Below are positions 38,509 through 50,137 of a stretch of DNA of 64,000 nucleotides, in pieces. Numbering within the stretch: the stretch's first letter is position 1; every line of letters starts with the position of its first letter. This stretch comes from Luzula sylvatica (taxonomy: Eukaryota > Streptophyta > Magnoliopsida > Poales > Juncaceae). Location: NCBI GenBank assembly GCA_946800325.1, contig OX326957.1, forward strand, positions 53,501,798-53,565,797, given 5' to 3'. The position numbers and the translations under genes were made by a program. A model generated the notes under the pieces. The model did no database searches, had not been told where the DNA came from, and saw nothing but the letters and a program-made list of their open reading frames with translations.

Positions 38509-41401
38509 ATGATGCAGCAGAGACGACGGCCGGTGACTTGGACAGGGGTGGGGAAGTCGGCGCAGGGTGCGGCGGCCCATGTTTTCTTGTTTTGTTTTAC
38601 TATTCTTCTCGCGCTTAAAATCGATCAGAGAATTTCTCTCTCTTGGTGGTATGTTCTGTTTTTTTTTAATTTTTCTTTAGAATCCAGTTTGATATTTTTT
38701 TCCAGTTCGATTAAAAGGTTTTAGTGTTAGTTTTAGCTTAAGATAATTTAGGCCGGGAATGATTTGGGGGTGTTTTAGTAGCTGATAAATTCTTAATTTG
38801 TTGCTGAATTTCTATATTTTGATGGATTTAGTGTTAATTTGATTTTTTGGCTCAATGTGATTACATTATCGAGGGTGCAATAGAAGCTACTACTCATTAT
38901 TGAGTGCAATTGAAGCTACTCTTTTTCCTGAAAGAGAAATCTTTCACCATTTTTCTCTCTATTTCCTTCTCATCATAATTCTTCCGCCCAATTTGGGAAA
39001 ATTTCGGTGTTCAGACACAACAACTACTAAAATTCGCAACTAATAAATCCCCTTTGTACATCAAATTTCACCTATATCAATTCAATTTCATCAATTTGAT
39101 TTTAAATCAATGCAGGATAATATTCATCCCACTATGGCTATTTCATTCAGTGGTCTCGAGAGGCCGGTTTTCTTTGCCAGCTCCAGCTTTACCCCATGGC
39201 CGCCATGTAACAATAATTAACAAATTTCTTGATTAATTCATTTATCTTTAAAATAAAAAATACAATTATCTCTTAATTATATAATTTGCTGTCTTATTTT
39301 CAGTGGGCACCATGTCATGCTATAGTAGCAGCACCTCTTTTAATTTCATTCGAACTTCTTCTCTGTATATATCTTCAAACCAAAAATGGTAATACTAAAA
39401 TATAAACAATATACTACTTTTTTGCATGTACATTTGCATAAATGCCCTAAATTTTTCTAATTTTACAGATTATCCTAGTGCAGCGTATAGTTTGAAGATT
39501 GTATTCCTACCTTTACTCGCATTTGAAATAATTATTCTTATTGATAATTTCAGGTACCATATTATAAAATTCTCATGCAAATAAAAATAATGAAAATCAT
39601 GTAAAATTGAATTTTTGTATATTTGTGAAATTAGAATGTGTAGAGCTTTAATGCCAGGAGACGAAGAGACTATGAGTGACGAAGCCATTTGGGAAACTTT
39701 ACCTGTAATTTTAATTTCTATATTTTATATTACATTATAATCAAATGAGTATATATATTTAATGAGAATATTTTCATTATTTTTTCAGCATTTTTGGGTG
39801 GCGATTTCGATGGTGTTTCTTTTAGCCGCAACTATATTCACTCTCCTCAAACTTTGCGGTATTTATTTTTCTCACTTCAATACCAAATCATAAATTATAT
39901 TATAATAATTAATATCATAATGACAATACAGGTGACGTAGGAGCTTTAGGCTGGTGGGACCTCTTCATAAACTTCGGGTAAATTAAATTAAATTATATTA
40001 TAATAATTAATTCAAATTCACCCTTGTGTTTTTTTTAATTGGTTGCAGAATAGCAGAATGTTTTGCGTTTTTAGTATGCACGAAATGGACGAATCCAATG
40101 ATCCATGCAGTCTCGAACTCAGGACTCGACCCGAGTTCTTCGTCGAATGCAATTCGTTATCGAGACTGGCAAAGCGGTCATTTATTATCTTCATTCGAAG
40201 ACGAACAAAATGATAATAATAATATATTATGCGGTTTACAAGATATCGGCGGCCATTTTATGAAAATACCCCTCATTTGCTTTCAAATTCTCCTCTGCAT
40301 GAAACTAGAGGTACCCTATTATAAATGGTAATTTTTTTAGGAGGGGTATTAATGATATTTTTGTTTTTGTTTTTGAAGGGGACGCCAAGTGGGGCGAAAG
40401 ACATACCGATACTTGTCCTTTTTTTGCCGTTGTTTGTTTTGCAAGGATTCGGTGTGTTATTTTCTGTTTCGAGATTAATCGAAAAAATAATTTTGTTATT
40501 GAGAAGCGGGCCCGTCAGTGCCAGATATTTACTTCTCTCTTCTAAAGTCCGAGACTGCTTTGCTTTCCTTCATCACGGCTCGAGGTAAATGCGAATTTCG
40601 CAAAAAGCCCTTGCTTTATCAGAATTCTCAAAAAAGCCCCTAATATTTTTATTTTTTAATGTTTTCAGGTTGTTAGGATGGTGGTCTATCGACGAAGGAA
40701 GCAAGGAAGAGCAAGCTCGATTATTTCAGGCCGAATCCACCGGGTATTTATTATTTAAAAATAAAATAATATATATTTCTTGTAATTGATGTGTTTATTT
40801 ATGTATTTGTTCTGATGATTAATGAAGGTATAACACGTTTTGTGGTTACCCCCCTGAAGTGGTGAAGAAAATGCCTAAAAGGGATCTCGCCGAAGAGGTA
40901 TGTTATTTCTATGTTTTTACAAGGACATGAACGCAAAAAAAGGAAGTTTTATATATTGAAATCATGGATTATGTAAATTTAATAAGGTTTGGAGGCTACA
41001 AGCTGCTTTGGGAGAGCAAACTGAAATTACGAAATGTACCCAACAAGAATTTGAGAGGCTACAAAATGTACTTATTGTTCAATTTATAATAATATTATGA
41101 TATGATATGATATAATAATGTGTTGATAAGTTTGTTTGGGATTTAATTTGCAGGAGAAGATATTATGTAGGATATGTTATGAAGGAGAAATATGCACAGT
41201 TTTAATCCCGTGTAGACACAGAACACTTTGCAAGTATATCTCTCTTTCTTTCTCTCTCTTCATTATTTCCGTTTGTTTATTTTTTGATATTTATGAATTT
41301 TTTTGGGTATTTGGTGATACAGGGTGTGTGCGGAGAAATGCAAGAAGTGTCCGATTTGTAGGGTTCCAATTGAGGAGAGAATGCCTGTTTTTGATGTTTA
41401 A
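38509..41401 (+). CDS. Transmembrane Tmemb_185A-type RING E3 ubiquitin ligase
   Basis: Fourteen exons with consistent phase: 38509-38648, 39116-39206, 39304-39388, 39469-39553, 39635-39704, 39789-39858, 39932-39977, 40049-40310, 40379-40584, 40669-40743, 40828-40897, 40987-41067, 41154-41233, 41323-41401; 479 aa. The N-terminal two-thirds is a multi-pass membrane domain (AHVFLFCFTILLALKID, PLWLFHSVVSRGRFSLPAP, HWAPCHAIVAAPLL, KIVFLPLLAFEIIILID, FWVAISMVFLLAATIF). It resembles plant Transmembrane Fragile-X-F-associated proteins. The C-terminus is a C3HC4 RING (CRIC, PCRHRTLCKVC, CKKCPIC) preceded by an 'EEVWRLQAALGEQ' helix. RING domains recruit E2 ubiquitin conjugases; the membrane part suggests an endomembrane ligase. 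Start is the first in-frame ATG (38509); a second ATG follows immediately. Substrate unknown. Confidence 0.93.
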
Positions 41402-42034
41402 AATATATATTTTCTAACCCTAATTAAACAAGGAAAATATATTATAGTGTTTGATAGTTTTTTTTTTTTTTTTTCTCATTTTGTTTGCTTTTGACTTGGT
41501 TCACAATCGGTGTTTTGTGTTGTGGTTGTGTTGTTTTGTTATATATATATATTTAGAATTAAGACCCAAATTTGAAAATTCGAAAGAGTTGTTAGGTGAC
41601 AATAGGGTTTTAGGGTTGGTGAGTTTACATACTTTTTCTCCATGTATATTATGAAATTAATTTCTTTTTCATCTTGCATTGTTGTTAATTTTGGTGAGCT
41701 GTCTATCATGAATTTGGTGCAAATTATCATGGGTTCTGTTATTTAGTCAAGTTCCTAACTTCCTTGTGTAAGTAATATTTTTACAGGGCTTTGCAGGGCC
41801 CTTAAATGGTTTGGGTTTGAAAATTGAAATTGTATTTTGTTTTGTTATGGAAGTCTATTTGAGGTCAAGTCATAATGTGTGGGGTGAATTCTTTTTGATG
41901 TGTATAAGATTGTTTTGTTTTGGACCATTTACGGAACTAGCTGTTTCGGCCGATTATTTGGCGAAACATAACTATGTTTCCTTGCCGTTTATGTAACGAG
42001 TAGGTTAGTATCATCGTTAGGACTATTAGTAAGA
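41402..42034. other. 3' flank of the RING gene; segment shared with 49.5 kb
   Basis: Probably includes the 3' UTR. About 41690-41850 (GGTGAGCT, ATTTGGTGCAAATTATCA, GGGCTTTGCAGGG, GAAATTGTATTTTGTTT) aligns with about 49480-49640, so a roughly 160-bp segment is present twice, 7.8 kb apart. Confidence 0.5.
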
Positions 42035-42235
42035 TTTAATGTTGTATAATTTTTGTAGCAAATCGTGTAACAAGTCACAATAAGAAGCAAATAAAAATAT
42101 ATTTATAATTTTAAATTCTGTCATTTTTGTAGCCAATCGTGTAACAAGTCACAATAATATGCAATATTTAGTGTTGCATCATTTTTTGTAGAAAATCATG
42201 TAAGGATACAATAATGAGCAAATAAAATGAATGTA
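42035..42235. repeat. Three tandem copies of about 60-75-bp unit
   Basis: The units share TTTTTGTAG(C/A)(A/C)AATC(G/A)TGTAA and CAAGTCACAATAA; the last is the most diverged. It lies just downstream of the RING gene. Confidence 0.7.
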
Positions 42236-42715
42236 CTAAGAATGTCTAAATAAATTCATATTAATAATTTTTTTAATATATAAATATATTCATAGTATAT
42301 TTTAATATAATTTTATTATCTAAGAAATTAATAATAATACTTATTTTAATATATAAATAAATTGATAGTATAATGTATAAGCAATATAGGCAATTTGTAG
42401 AAAGGTATTTATTCTCCCATGAAAGGGAAAATGGAAAAAGAAACATATATTGGTATTTTGTAGCAAATTTTTTTTAAATAATATTTTTATTTTAAAATAT
42501 ATATGGGAATTAACAAGTTAGCTTTATTGGAAAAAAAACTTATTTTTATCCTTGAAAATATAATGCATATAACATTATTGAGTAAAATATAATAATATAA
42601 CACATGTATGATATAATGAATCATGTATACCATTATAAAATTTAGAAAAAAATACGAACACAAAATTCTTTGAAACCTCACAAGTTATAACTATCAAAGT
42701 AAAACGTATCTCATA

Positions 42716-45480
42716 TCTATCCTTAGTACTAAAGTAGAACAATTTGCTGCCCCCACAATGAGCCACGTCGCCAGGGGCTTTTTTGTAAATTTTTTTTTTT
42801 TAAATTTTGGTCCTTTTTTATTTACAAATTAGTCCTTTTTAAAAAAAAAAATTACGTTTTGGTCTTTTTTTTTATATTTTAGTCCTTTAAATTTGCATTT
42901 TGGTCCTTCGAAGTTTTACAATTTACATTTTGGTCCAGGGGCCTCAAATTGGTCCTCTTTTTAAAAACAATTTACATTTTGGTCCTTTTTTTCACATTTT
43001 GGTCCTTTATATTTGCATTTTGGTCCTTCGAAGTTTTAAATTTTACATTTTGGACCAAGAGCCTCTTTCTAAAAAAGAAATTTTATTTACATTTCGGTCC
43101 TTTTTTTTCATTTTGGTCCTTTTTAATTAAAAAATTGCATTTAAAATTACATTTTGGTACTTTTTTATTTACATTTTCATCCTTTATATTTCCATTTTGG
43201 TCCTTCGAAGTTTAAAAATTTACATTTTGGACCAGGGGCCTCTTTGTTCAAAAAATTTAATTACATTTCGGTCCTTTATTTATTTATATATTGGTCATTT
43301 TTAATTGAAAAAACTACATTTAGGTCCTTTTTATTTACATTTCGGTCCATTTAAGTTGAAAAACTTACATTTTGGTCCTTCATATTTACATTTTGATCCT
43401 CTTTTATTTACATATCGGTCATTTTTAACATTTTTCAATTTACATTACAGTCTTTTTTATTTATATGTTCGCAAATTTTTTTTTTTACATTTTGGTCCTT
43501 TTTTATTTACAAATTAGTCCTTTTTAAAAAATTTACGTTTTGGTCTTTTTTTTACATTTTAGTCCTTTAAATTTGCATTTTGGTCCTTCGAAGTTTTACA
43601 ATTTACATTTTGGTCCAGGGGCCTCAAATTTGTCCTCTTTTCTAAAAAAAATTACATTTTGGTCTTTTTTTTTTCACATTTTGGTCCTTTATATTTGCAT
43701 TTTGGTCCTTCGAAGTTTTAAAATTTACATTTTGGTCCAGGAGCCTCTTTGTAAAAAAGAAATTTTATTTACATTTCGGTCCTTTTTAATTAAAAAATTG
43801 CATTTAAAATTACATTTTGGTCCTTTTTTATTTACATTTTCATCCTTTATATTTCCATTTTGGTCCTTCGAAGTTTTAAAATTTACATTTTGGACCAGGG
43901 GCCTCTTTGTTAAAAAAATTTATTTACATTTCGGTCCTTTTTTATTTATATATTGGTCTTTTTTAATTGAAAAAACTACATTTCGGTCCTTTTAAGTGGA
44001 AAAACTTACATTTTGGTCCTTCATATTTACATTTTGATCCTCTTTTATTTACATTTCGGTCCTTTCTAACATTTTTCAATTTAAATTAGTCTTTTTTATT
44101 TATATGTTCGCCAATTTTTTTTTTTTACATTTTGGTCCTTTTTTATTTACAAATTAGTCCTTTTTAAAAAAAATAATTACGTTTTGGTCTTTTTTTTTTA
44201 CATTTTAGTCCTTTAAATTTGCATTTTGGTCCTTCAAAGTTTTACAATTTACATTTTGGTCCAGGGGGCTCAAATTGGTCCTCTTTTTAAAAAAAATTTA
44301 CATTTTGGTCCTTTTTTTTTCACATTTTGGTCCTTTATATTTGCATTTTGGTGCTTCGAAGTTTTAAAATTTACATTTCGGTCCAGGAGCCTCTTTGTAA
44401 AAAAGAAATTTTATTTACATTTCGGTCCTTTTTTTCATTTTGGCCCTTTTTAATTAAAAAATTGTATTTAAAATTACATTTTGGTCCTTTTTTATTTACA
44501 TTTTCATCCTTTATATTTCCATTTTGGTCCTTCGAAGTTTTAAAATTTACATTTTGGACCAGGGGCCTCTTTGTTAAAAAAATTTATTTTCGTTTCGGTC
44601 CTTTTTTTATTTATATATTGGTCCTTTTTAATTGAAAAAACTACATTTCGGTCCTTTTTATTTACATTTCGGTCCTTTTAAGTTGAAAAACTTACATTTT
44701 GGTCCTTCATATTTACATTTTGATCCTCTTTTATTTACATATCGGTCCTTTTTAACATTTTTCAATTTACATTATAGTCTTTTTTATTTATATGTTCGTC
44801 CTTTTCAGTTTTAGTTCACACTTTGGTACTTTTTATTAATATTTTGGTCCTTTTTTTATTTAAATTTCGGTTCTTTTTAACATTATTAATGATTCCTCTC
44901 ATCTCATGCCTCCACATCACCACCTTATTATGCCTTCCTATCACCACTTTACTTGGAAAATTTTCAAAAGACTCCTTAAATTTTTAGATATTGTAAAAAA
45001 CAATTAATTTACATATTTATTCATTAAAAAAAATGCTTCCTTTAATTTAAAAAAATTCTTAAACTTTCTGTAATATATAATAATTAAAAAAAATTACAAT
45101 ATGTTATATGTTATATAATTTTAATATTTCATTCATTACAAATATTCGACTTATGTATTATTTTTCTTGAAAAACTAACATGAAACTATAATAAGTTCAA
45201 CAATATTATTAAAAGAACATCTTGCAAATATTTAAAAATAAAATATCATAAAACTATTAAAAAATACATAAAAGGAAAACTAAAATAAAAAGTAGATGTT
45301 TAAATAGATATTTTCTATGAATATATTTGCAAGGTGTTTATTTATTATTATTTAATGTTAGTTTTTTATGAATAAAGAATGGAATATTAAAATTATATAA
45401 ACAAAATATGTAATTTCAGAATGGAATATTAAAATTTAATGTTAGTTTTTTATGAATATATTATATTTTTCAATTTTTTT
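42716..45480 (+). mobile_element. Helitron-related element with large TTTGGTCC array (3' end lost)
   Basis: The 5' end ATCTATCCTTAGTACTAAAG and the following GCCACGTCGCCAGGGGCTTT match the family starts at 29.46 and 46.23 kb. Next come the array (42785-44870) and a CATGCCTCCACATCACCACC block plus AT-rich DNA (44880-45415) almost equal to 30000-30540. Similarity stops near 45416, and no terminal hairpin with CTAG follows, so the 3' end is deleted. The long frames of Phe-Trp-Ser-Phe repeats here are translation artefacts of the array. Confidence 0.65.
42785..44800 (+). repeat. Higher-order tandem array, three about 0.65-kb units of about 20-bp monomers
   Basis: The monomer is roughly ACATTTTGGTCCTTTTTATT. 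Monomer variants appear in the same order in three large units starting near 42785, 43470 and 44108. Each begins with a T-run followed by TTTATTTACAAATTAGTCC, contains TCCTTCGAAGTTTTACAATT and the GGTCCAGGGGCCTCAAATT variant, and ends with TTTATTTATATGTTCG. Amplification therefore took place at two scales. Confidence 0.85.
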
Positions 45481-45519
45481 TTTTTTAATATTTCTCATAT
45501 GATATCATTACTTTCATAT

Positions 45520-46220
45520 TTTTATAGGGTTATATATGGTAATATCAGATTTTTGTAGGGGTATTCATGCAAATTTTAGGTTTTTTTTTTAAATATAGAC
45601 TTTGTATATTGGTCAAGTTATATCATTATTTTCATATATTTATACGGGTATATAAGTTTCATATTTGCTAGGGATATATGTGATAATTCTATTTTTTTTA
45701 AAAGACAGGGTTTTTTTGAAATATTTGTCATAAGTACACCAGATTCGGAAAAACGTTGGGACTTTGCTATGTTTCGGGAAATCGAAAAGAGAGAAACAAA
45801 TTCGGGACCTTTGCAGGACCAGGGTAATATGGTAATTTTATCCTGACTAGAGACCATGATTTTGGTTATGATTGGTGCAACCAAAACGAGTTCGTTCAGG
45901 CAGAATGTAATGGCTTTGAGTGCGAGAGAGATGGAGAGCAAAATTAAACCCACAAGACTACATAAAAATGCCCACGATACTCAGTTGCATTCCGCGAGGA
46001 GTATTTTCGTCATTTACAATATTTTGATTCTAAATGTTGATAATTTCTTTCGCGTTTTGGGCAGAATGGAATGGTTTTTGAGTGCGACGAGGTGGAGATC
46101 AGTATTATACCCGGAAGACTACTTCAAAATGGCCACAATACTCAGCTACATTCATTGAGGGGTAATTTCGTCATTTTCAATATTTTGATTATGACCGTTG
46201 ATAATTTAATTCATGTTTTA
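45520..46220. repeat. About 165-bp tandem duplication and related AT-rich repeats
   Basis: The unit at about 45886-46050 (CAGGCAGAATGTAATGGCTT, GAGTGCGAGAG, ACTCAGTTGCATTC, TTTTCGTCATTTACAATATT) recurs at about 46051-46215 with substitutions. A shorter two-copy repeat (TATATCATTATTTTCATAT) precedes it at 45490-45680. Reading frames here are not convincing as genes. Confidence 0.65.
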
Positions 46221-46233
46221 GGCATTACTTTTA

Positions 46234-46964
46234 TCTTATGTATAAAGTAGAGAAAATTCTTGCAATTCTATGCCTCCACGCCATCAATGGCTTTTGTGTA
46301 CAAAAATATTTTTTAATTTACATTTTGCTTCTTTTAATTTATATTTTGGTCCTTTTTAGTTTTAATTTATATTTTGGTCCTTTTTATTTACATTTCGGTG
46401 CTTTTTATTTACATTTCGGTCCTTTTTTTACATTTTTGAATTTATATTTTGGTCCTTTTTTGTTTTAATTTACAATTTGATCCTTTTTATTAACATTTTG
46501 GTCCTTTGTTATTTACATTTCTGTCCTCTTTTATATTTTATATTTATATTCTGGTCCATTTTATCTATATTTTGGTCCTTTTTAGTTCTAATTTAAATTT
46601 GGTCATTTTTTTTACATTTTGGTCCTTTTTATTTACATTTCGTTCTTTTTTAAAATTTTGATCATTTTTCCTTATTTTACATTTGGTCTTTGTTTCCTAT
46701 TTTACATACATATTAAAATCTGCGAATATGTCATGATTATATTAATCGATTTTAGAAACACCTAAGCAAATGCTATTTATACAAATTATATTAGAAAATA
46801 ATATCTGCGATAGACTAATTTCATGAACCTTATGCATCTATTGACATCATGATATTTGTTAATATATCATGATTAGATTTATTTAGTTCAAACGCATGCG
46901 TGTTAATTCTATTTAAATAATTATATAAAAAACATCCCGCACAATTGCGCGGGCACAAAGCTAG
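46234..46964 (+). mobile_element. Complete non-autonomous Helitron, 731 bp
   Basis: It begins with TC (TCTTATGTATAAAGTAGAG) after host A at 46233 and ends with CTAG (46961-46964) before host T at 46965. A GC palindrome (CCCGCACAATTGCGCGGG, 46935-46952) sits about 10 bp before the end. This satisfies all Helitron terminal criteria. It contains the CCACGCCATCAATGGCTTTT block and an array of about 15 TTTGGTCC-type monomers (about 46310-46690). No protein is encoded. Confidence 0.82.
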
Positions 46965-47756
46965 TAAAATATAAAACACATGACACGATCATTACATAAT
47001 TTCATAATAAAATAGGAAATAATATTTTTTTTATAATTTCCTAAAATACAATCTAGAAATGAAAAATAATAATCTTCCATCATGAATTCTCTATTTCATG
47101 TTTCCGAAGCGGAGCTAGGATACATCCTAGTTGATATTATAAATCTATAAAATATATGTAATTCCTTATAATTATGTAGTGACCATAAACCAAAATTATG
47201 CGTACTTTTTGTTGATAATCCGGCACCCCGCGTCCCGCCCAGCGGATGAGGGACGCGGTGCCTTCCTTATTCCGTGGATCCCGTCAACGATCCGGACGTA
47301 CGAATATGAAAGAATTGACAATCATACCGTACCAAATTGATGGTGTACGAAAGGTTGATGCGCTTCTTCATCATCCTTCTTTCCCAACGTGCTTTCTTCT
47401 CTGGCAACGCGTGCGTCCTATTCCCACACGACTCGACACCGTTGTGTCATTCTTTTTATCTCACGTGCGTCCTTCTCGTCTCGACGTGAGATAACATCGC
47501 AACGAGCAGGGTTTTGGTTCTTCGTACATGAGGTGACCATTTGATCGAATTGAGTGCGTAACACAATTCTTTCATATGATCTTGCGCTATCAGTAAAACG
47601 TAGCTAAAAGGGTCATCATTGAGTGTTGTCCGAAACATGAAATTCGATGTGAGCTACCAAGATAGAAATTATTTATCTCGAGAAAGAGAGCGATGCCCCT
47701 TTGGCCCACGATTAATTGTTTAACGAAAATCTGTGACCGCAGTCAATGATATTAAC

Positions 47757-47930
47757 CAATGTTTTAAATTGCGATATAGCGGTCCATTGCGCTTGAACAA
47801 TAATTTACATATGATCACCAATATTGCGTCATATTGCGGCGCTATATACCAGGTTGCGGTGTTGCGTTTTGTGAATATTTATTGCGATTTGCGCTATTGC
47901 GGCGCAATTGCGCCGCAATTTAAATCATTG
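47757..47930. mobile_element. hAT-type MITE nested in the copia remnant, 8-bp TSD
   Basis: Termini CAATGTTTTAAATTGCG and (reverse complement of the right end) CAATGATTTAAATTGCG. The element is flanked on both sides by ATATTAAC (47749-47756 and 47931-47938), an 8-bp duplication typical of hAT. The related sequence at about 51650-51670 lacks the insertion, so the empty site can be read in the same window. The interior has GCGGCGCAATTGCGCCGC, a strong palindrome. Confidence 0.8.
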
Positions 47931-48419
47931 ATATTAACAGTTAATATCGATTGAATTTGTTAAGTCAATTTGGCATCTGAATAAATATACTCAATCAAAA
48001 TACAAGAATGCCTACCATCATGACGGACGACGTAAACAAGAGAACCAATTACCATTATTTGAGATAGGTGAAATGATCACAATCATTTTTCGTTTTAACA
48101 TGAATAACTATGATGGATTTCCTAGGTCCCGCTCATGAGCTTGTAAGCCTTACCCATAATCTTACTCCCATTGTTAAACGAACCTACACGGTCACACAAT
48201 GAGTTGTATTATTATGTCGGGCTTAATTTTCTAAACTGGGTGCATATAGGATATGCATCGATACATTTTAGTTGGACAAAAAACTGAGTGAGAGGCTGAA
48301 GAAAATACAGTTTATGACCAATGGGTAAAATGTATGAACAAAGATAAATGAATATGAATATTCATGGGGTTGAATGAATGCATAATATGATTATGCAAAT
48401 TCATGTTCCAGAAGCCAGT

Positions 48420-48635
48420 TCGTTCGAATGAACTATGGTAGTGCGTTCGAACGCACTATCTCGAGAGATTCTGGACTTAGTGGAAAATAGTTCAAGGAAC
48501 TGGCTCATTCGAACGAACTATTGTAGTGCATTCGAACGGACTCACTCCTGTAATTATGGAATTAATGGAGATTAATTTCAGGGCCTAGTTGGTTCAAACG
48601 AACCATTTTGGTGCGTTCGAACGGACTATTCGGAG
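48420..48635. repeat. Cluster of GTTCGAACGAAC-type palindromic motifs
   Basis: Five or so near-copies of (A/G)GTTCGAA(T/C)GAAC / GTGCGTTCGAACG(C/G)AC occur within about 200 bp, separated by CTATG(G/T)TAGT-like spacers. Similar motifs occur at 56570-56680 in the leader of the 8-kb copia element. Confidence 0.7.
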
Positions 48636-49316
48636 AACTATGTATTTCATACACTCGCCCCTTGATTAGTCTTTATCCAATTTATATGGTATAAATAAGA
48701 TATCATCACATTAGACAAAATAGACAAATCATTATGAATTAGAGAGACACCTTTTCAAGTGTGAGACACAAGAAATAGTATCATTATGAATTAGAGAGAT
48801 ATCTTTTCAAGTGTGAGACACAAGAAATAGTGGGAGAGAAAGGAGAAAGTGTTTCTCCATTAGAGAACATCGGAATTAAGCAAGTACACATAAAATAGCT
48901 AGGACGTTACGTGTGTGTCCGATAGACGACAAGTCACGATGGATTACGTGTAGAAGGATCATCCGTTTGATTCTATTGTGAGTTTGGATGAGACGAAGGA
49001 GAACCGAATACGATTCGATTGTATACGACGAAGGAGAACCGAATAGAATTCGGTTGTATACGACAAAGAAACATCTTATTGACGGTGTCGAGTCACGTGG
49101 TCGTGAGACACACGCGTTATCGCTAATTGGATCGGAGTCAAATGACAAGAAGGAATAAACAAGCGTATCAACCCATCGGTCGTGATCAATTTTACGAGGT
49201 ATGCGTTGTTTATTCATCATATTCGGACATTCGGGTGGAAGGCGTGATCTTGGATTAGGGAACCGGACCGGGCCTTACTTCTGCTGCGCGGGACTCGGGG
49301 TCGATGATTCCCAACA

Positions 49317-49915
49317 CTATTTAGTGCGGGGTTAGGGTTTTCGGTCGCAGTCACAAATCATCGTCGACATCGCTCTTTGAGCCGAGGATCTTTATTTGAC
49401 CAATAGAAGGGGTGTCGTGGCCGAATGCGGAGGGAGTAAAACCAGTAAAATTAGTACTGTTAATAAATAAATTAATAATTTGGTGAGCTATTACGAACTT
49501 GGTGTAAATTATCACGGGCTGTATTATTTATATATGTTCTTTGTTAAGTTTTTTTGTACATGCTTTGTAGGGTCCATAAACAGTTTGGGCTCGAAATTGT
49601 ATTTTGTTTAGTAATGGAAGCCCAGTTAAAAAATAAATGGTTCCAATTCTATCTTATGTCTATTTTTAGAGAAATATTACCTCTCACGTTGACCCACGTA
49701 AGCTGCTTCAGTCACAGTTTCTTTTTGATTTGGTCTGGTATGCTTCGTGTGCGCTTCATGTTGCTTCTTTCATGGCCGTTCGATCAAAAAATCGAATGGT
49801 TCATAATTGACTGGACTTGGAGTTGGCATACTTATGTTTTCTACTAAGACTCTGTGTTGATTTTTCTCTTGGACCATGGTGCGTCGTGTTCATTCAAATT
49901 ATTTAACATAAACAA
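49317..49915. other. Intergenic; includes a copy of the RING-gene 3' flank
   Basis: About 49480-49640 aligns with 41690-41850. The rest shows no recognised feature; the reading frame at 49554-49847 begins inside the duplicated segment and has no family resemblance. Confidence 0.45.
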
Positions 49916-50064
49916 AATATAAAAGAGCATCTCTTGTCTCTTGCCTGTGCTCTCATTTCTCCTTCTTAGAGATGCGTGAAGCCTAAGCCTAACCCTAGCG
50001 CCTCTCCCTCCGAGCAAAATCTAACATTAAATCGGAAAATTGGAGTAGGACGAAGCCCATCTCC
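49916..50064 (+). promoter_or_regulatory. Possible TATA box and leader of the interrupted small gene
   Basis: A TATA-like AAATATAAAAG lies at about 49915-49925, followed by a CT-rich stretch. A four-codon upstream ORF (ATG GCT-type start at 49971, then stop) precedes the start codon at 50065. Confidence 0.4.
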
Positions 50065-50137
50065 ATGCCTACTGCCTCGACAAGCAAAATTGAGGCCTCA
50101 AAGTTTTTAGGTGCGATTCCTCCCTTTAGGGCTGTTT

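Larger units (their letters stand above)
47210..49316 (+). mobile_element. Rearranged copia-type LTR remnant with inverted LTR termini
   Basis: 48297-49316 is a diverged LTR related to those of the 8-kb element: it starts TGAAGAAAATACAG after a polypurine tract (AGTGAGAGGC) and ends TTCCCAACA. About 47485-48296 matches the reverse complement of 51268-51900 in the 8-kb element, i.e. the last internal part of a related element. 47210-47485 starts TGTTGATAATCC and resembles an LTR terminus in the opposite orientation. Flanking CTTTT and CTATT are similar 5-mers. No coding capacity remains. Confidence 0.65.

Noticed and set aside
42785..44800. CRISPR-like regular repeats
   Set aside because: Repeats are degenerate, directly abutting and without unique spacers, in plant nuclear DNA inside a Helitron-like element.
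42900..44814. Several open frames of about 60-150 codons rich in Phe-Trp-Ser-Phe and His-Phe-Gly-Pro
   Set aside because: They are translations of the TTTGGTCC monomers in different frames; the same artefact appears on the minus strand at 5264-5774 and at 29494-29745.
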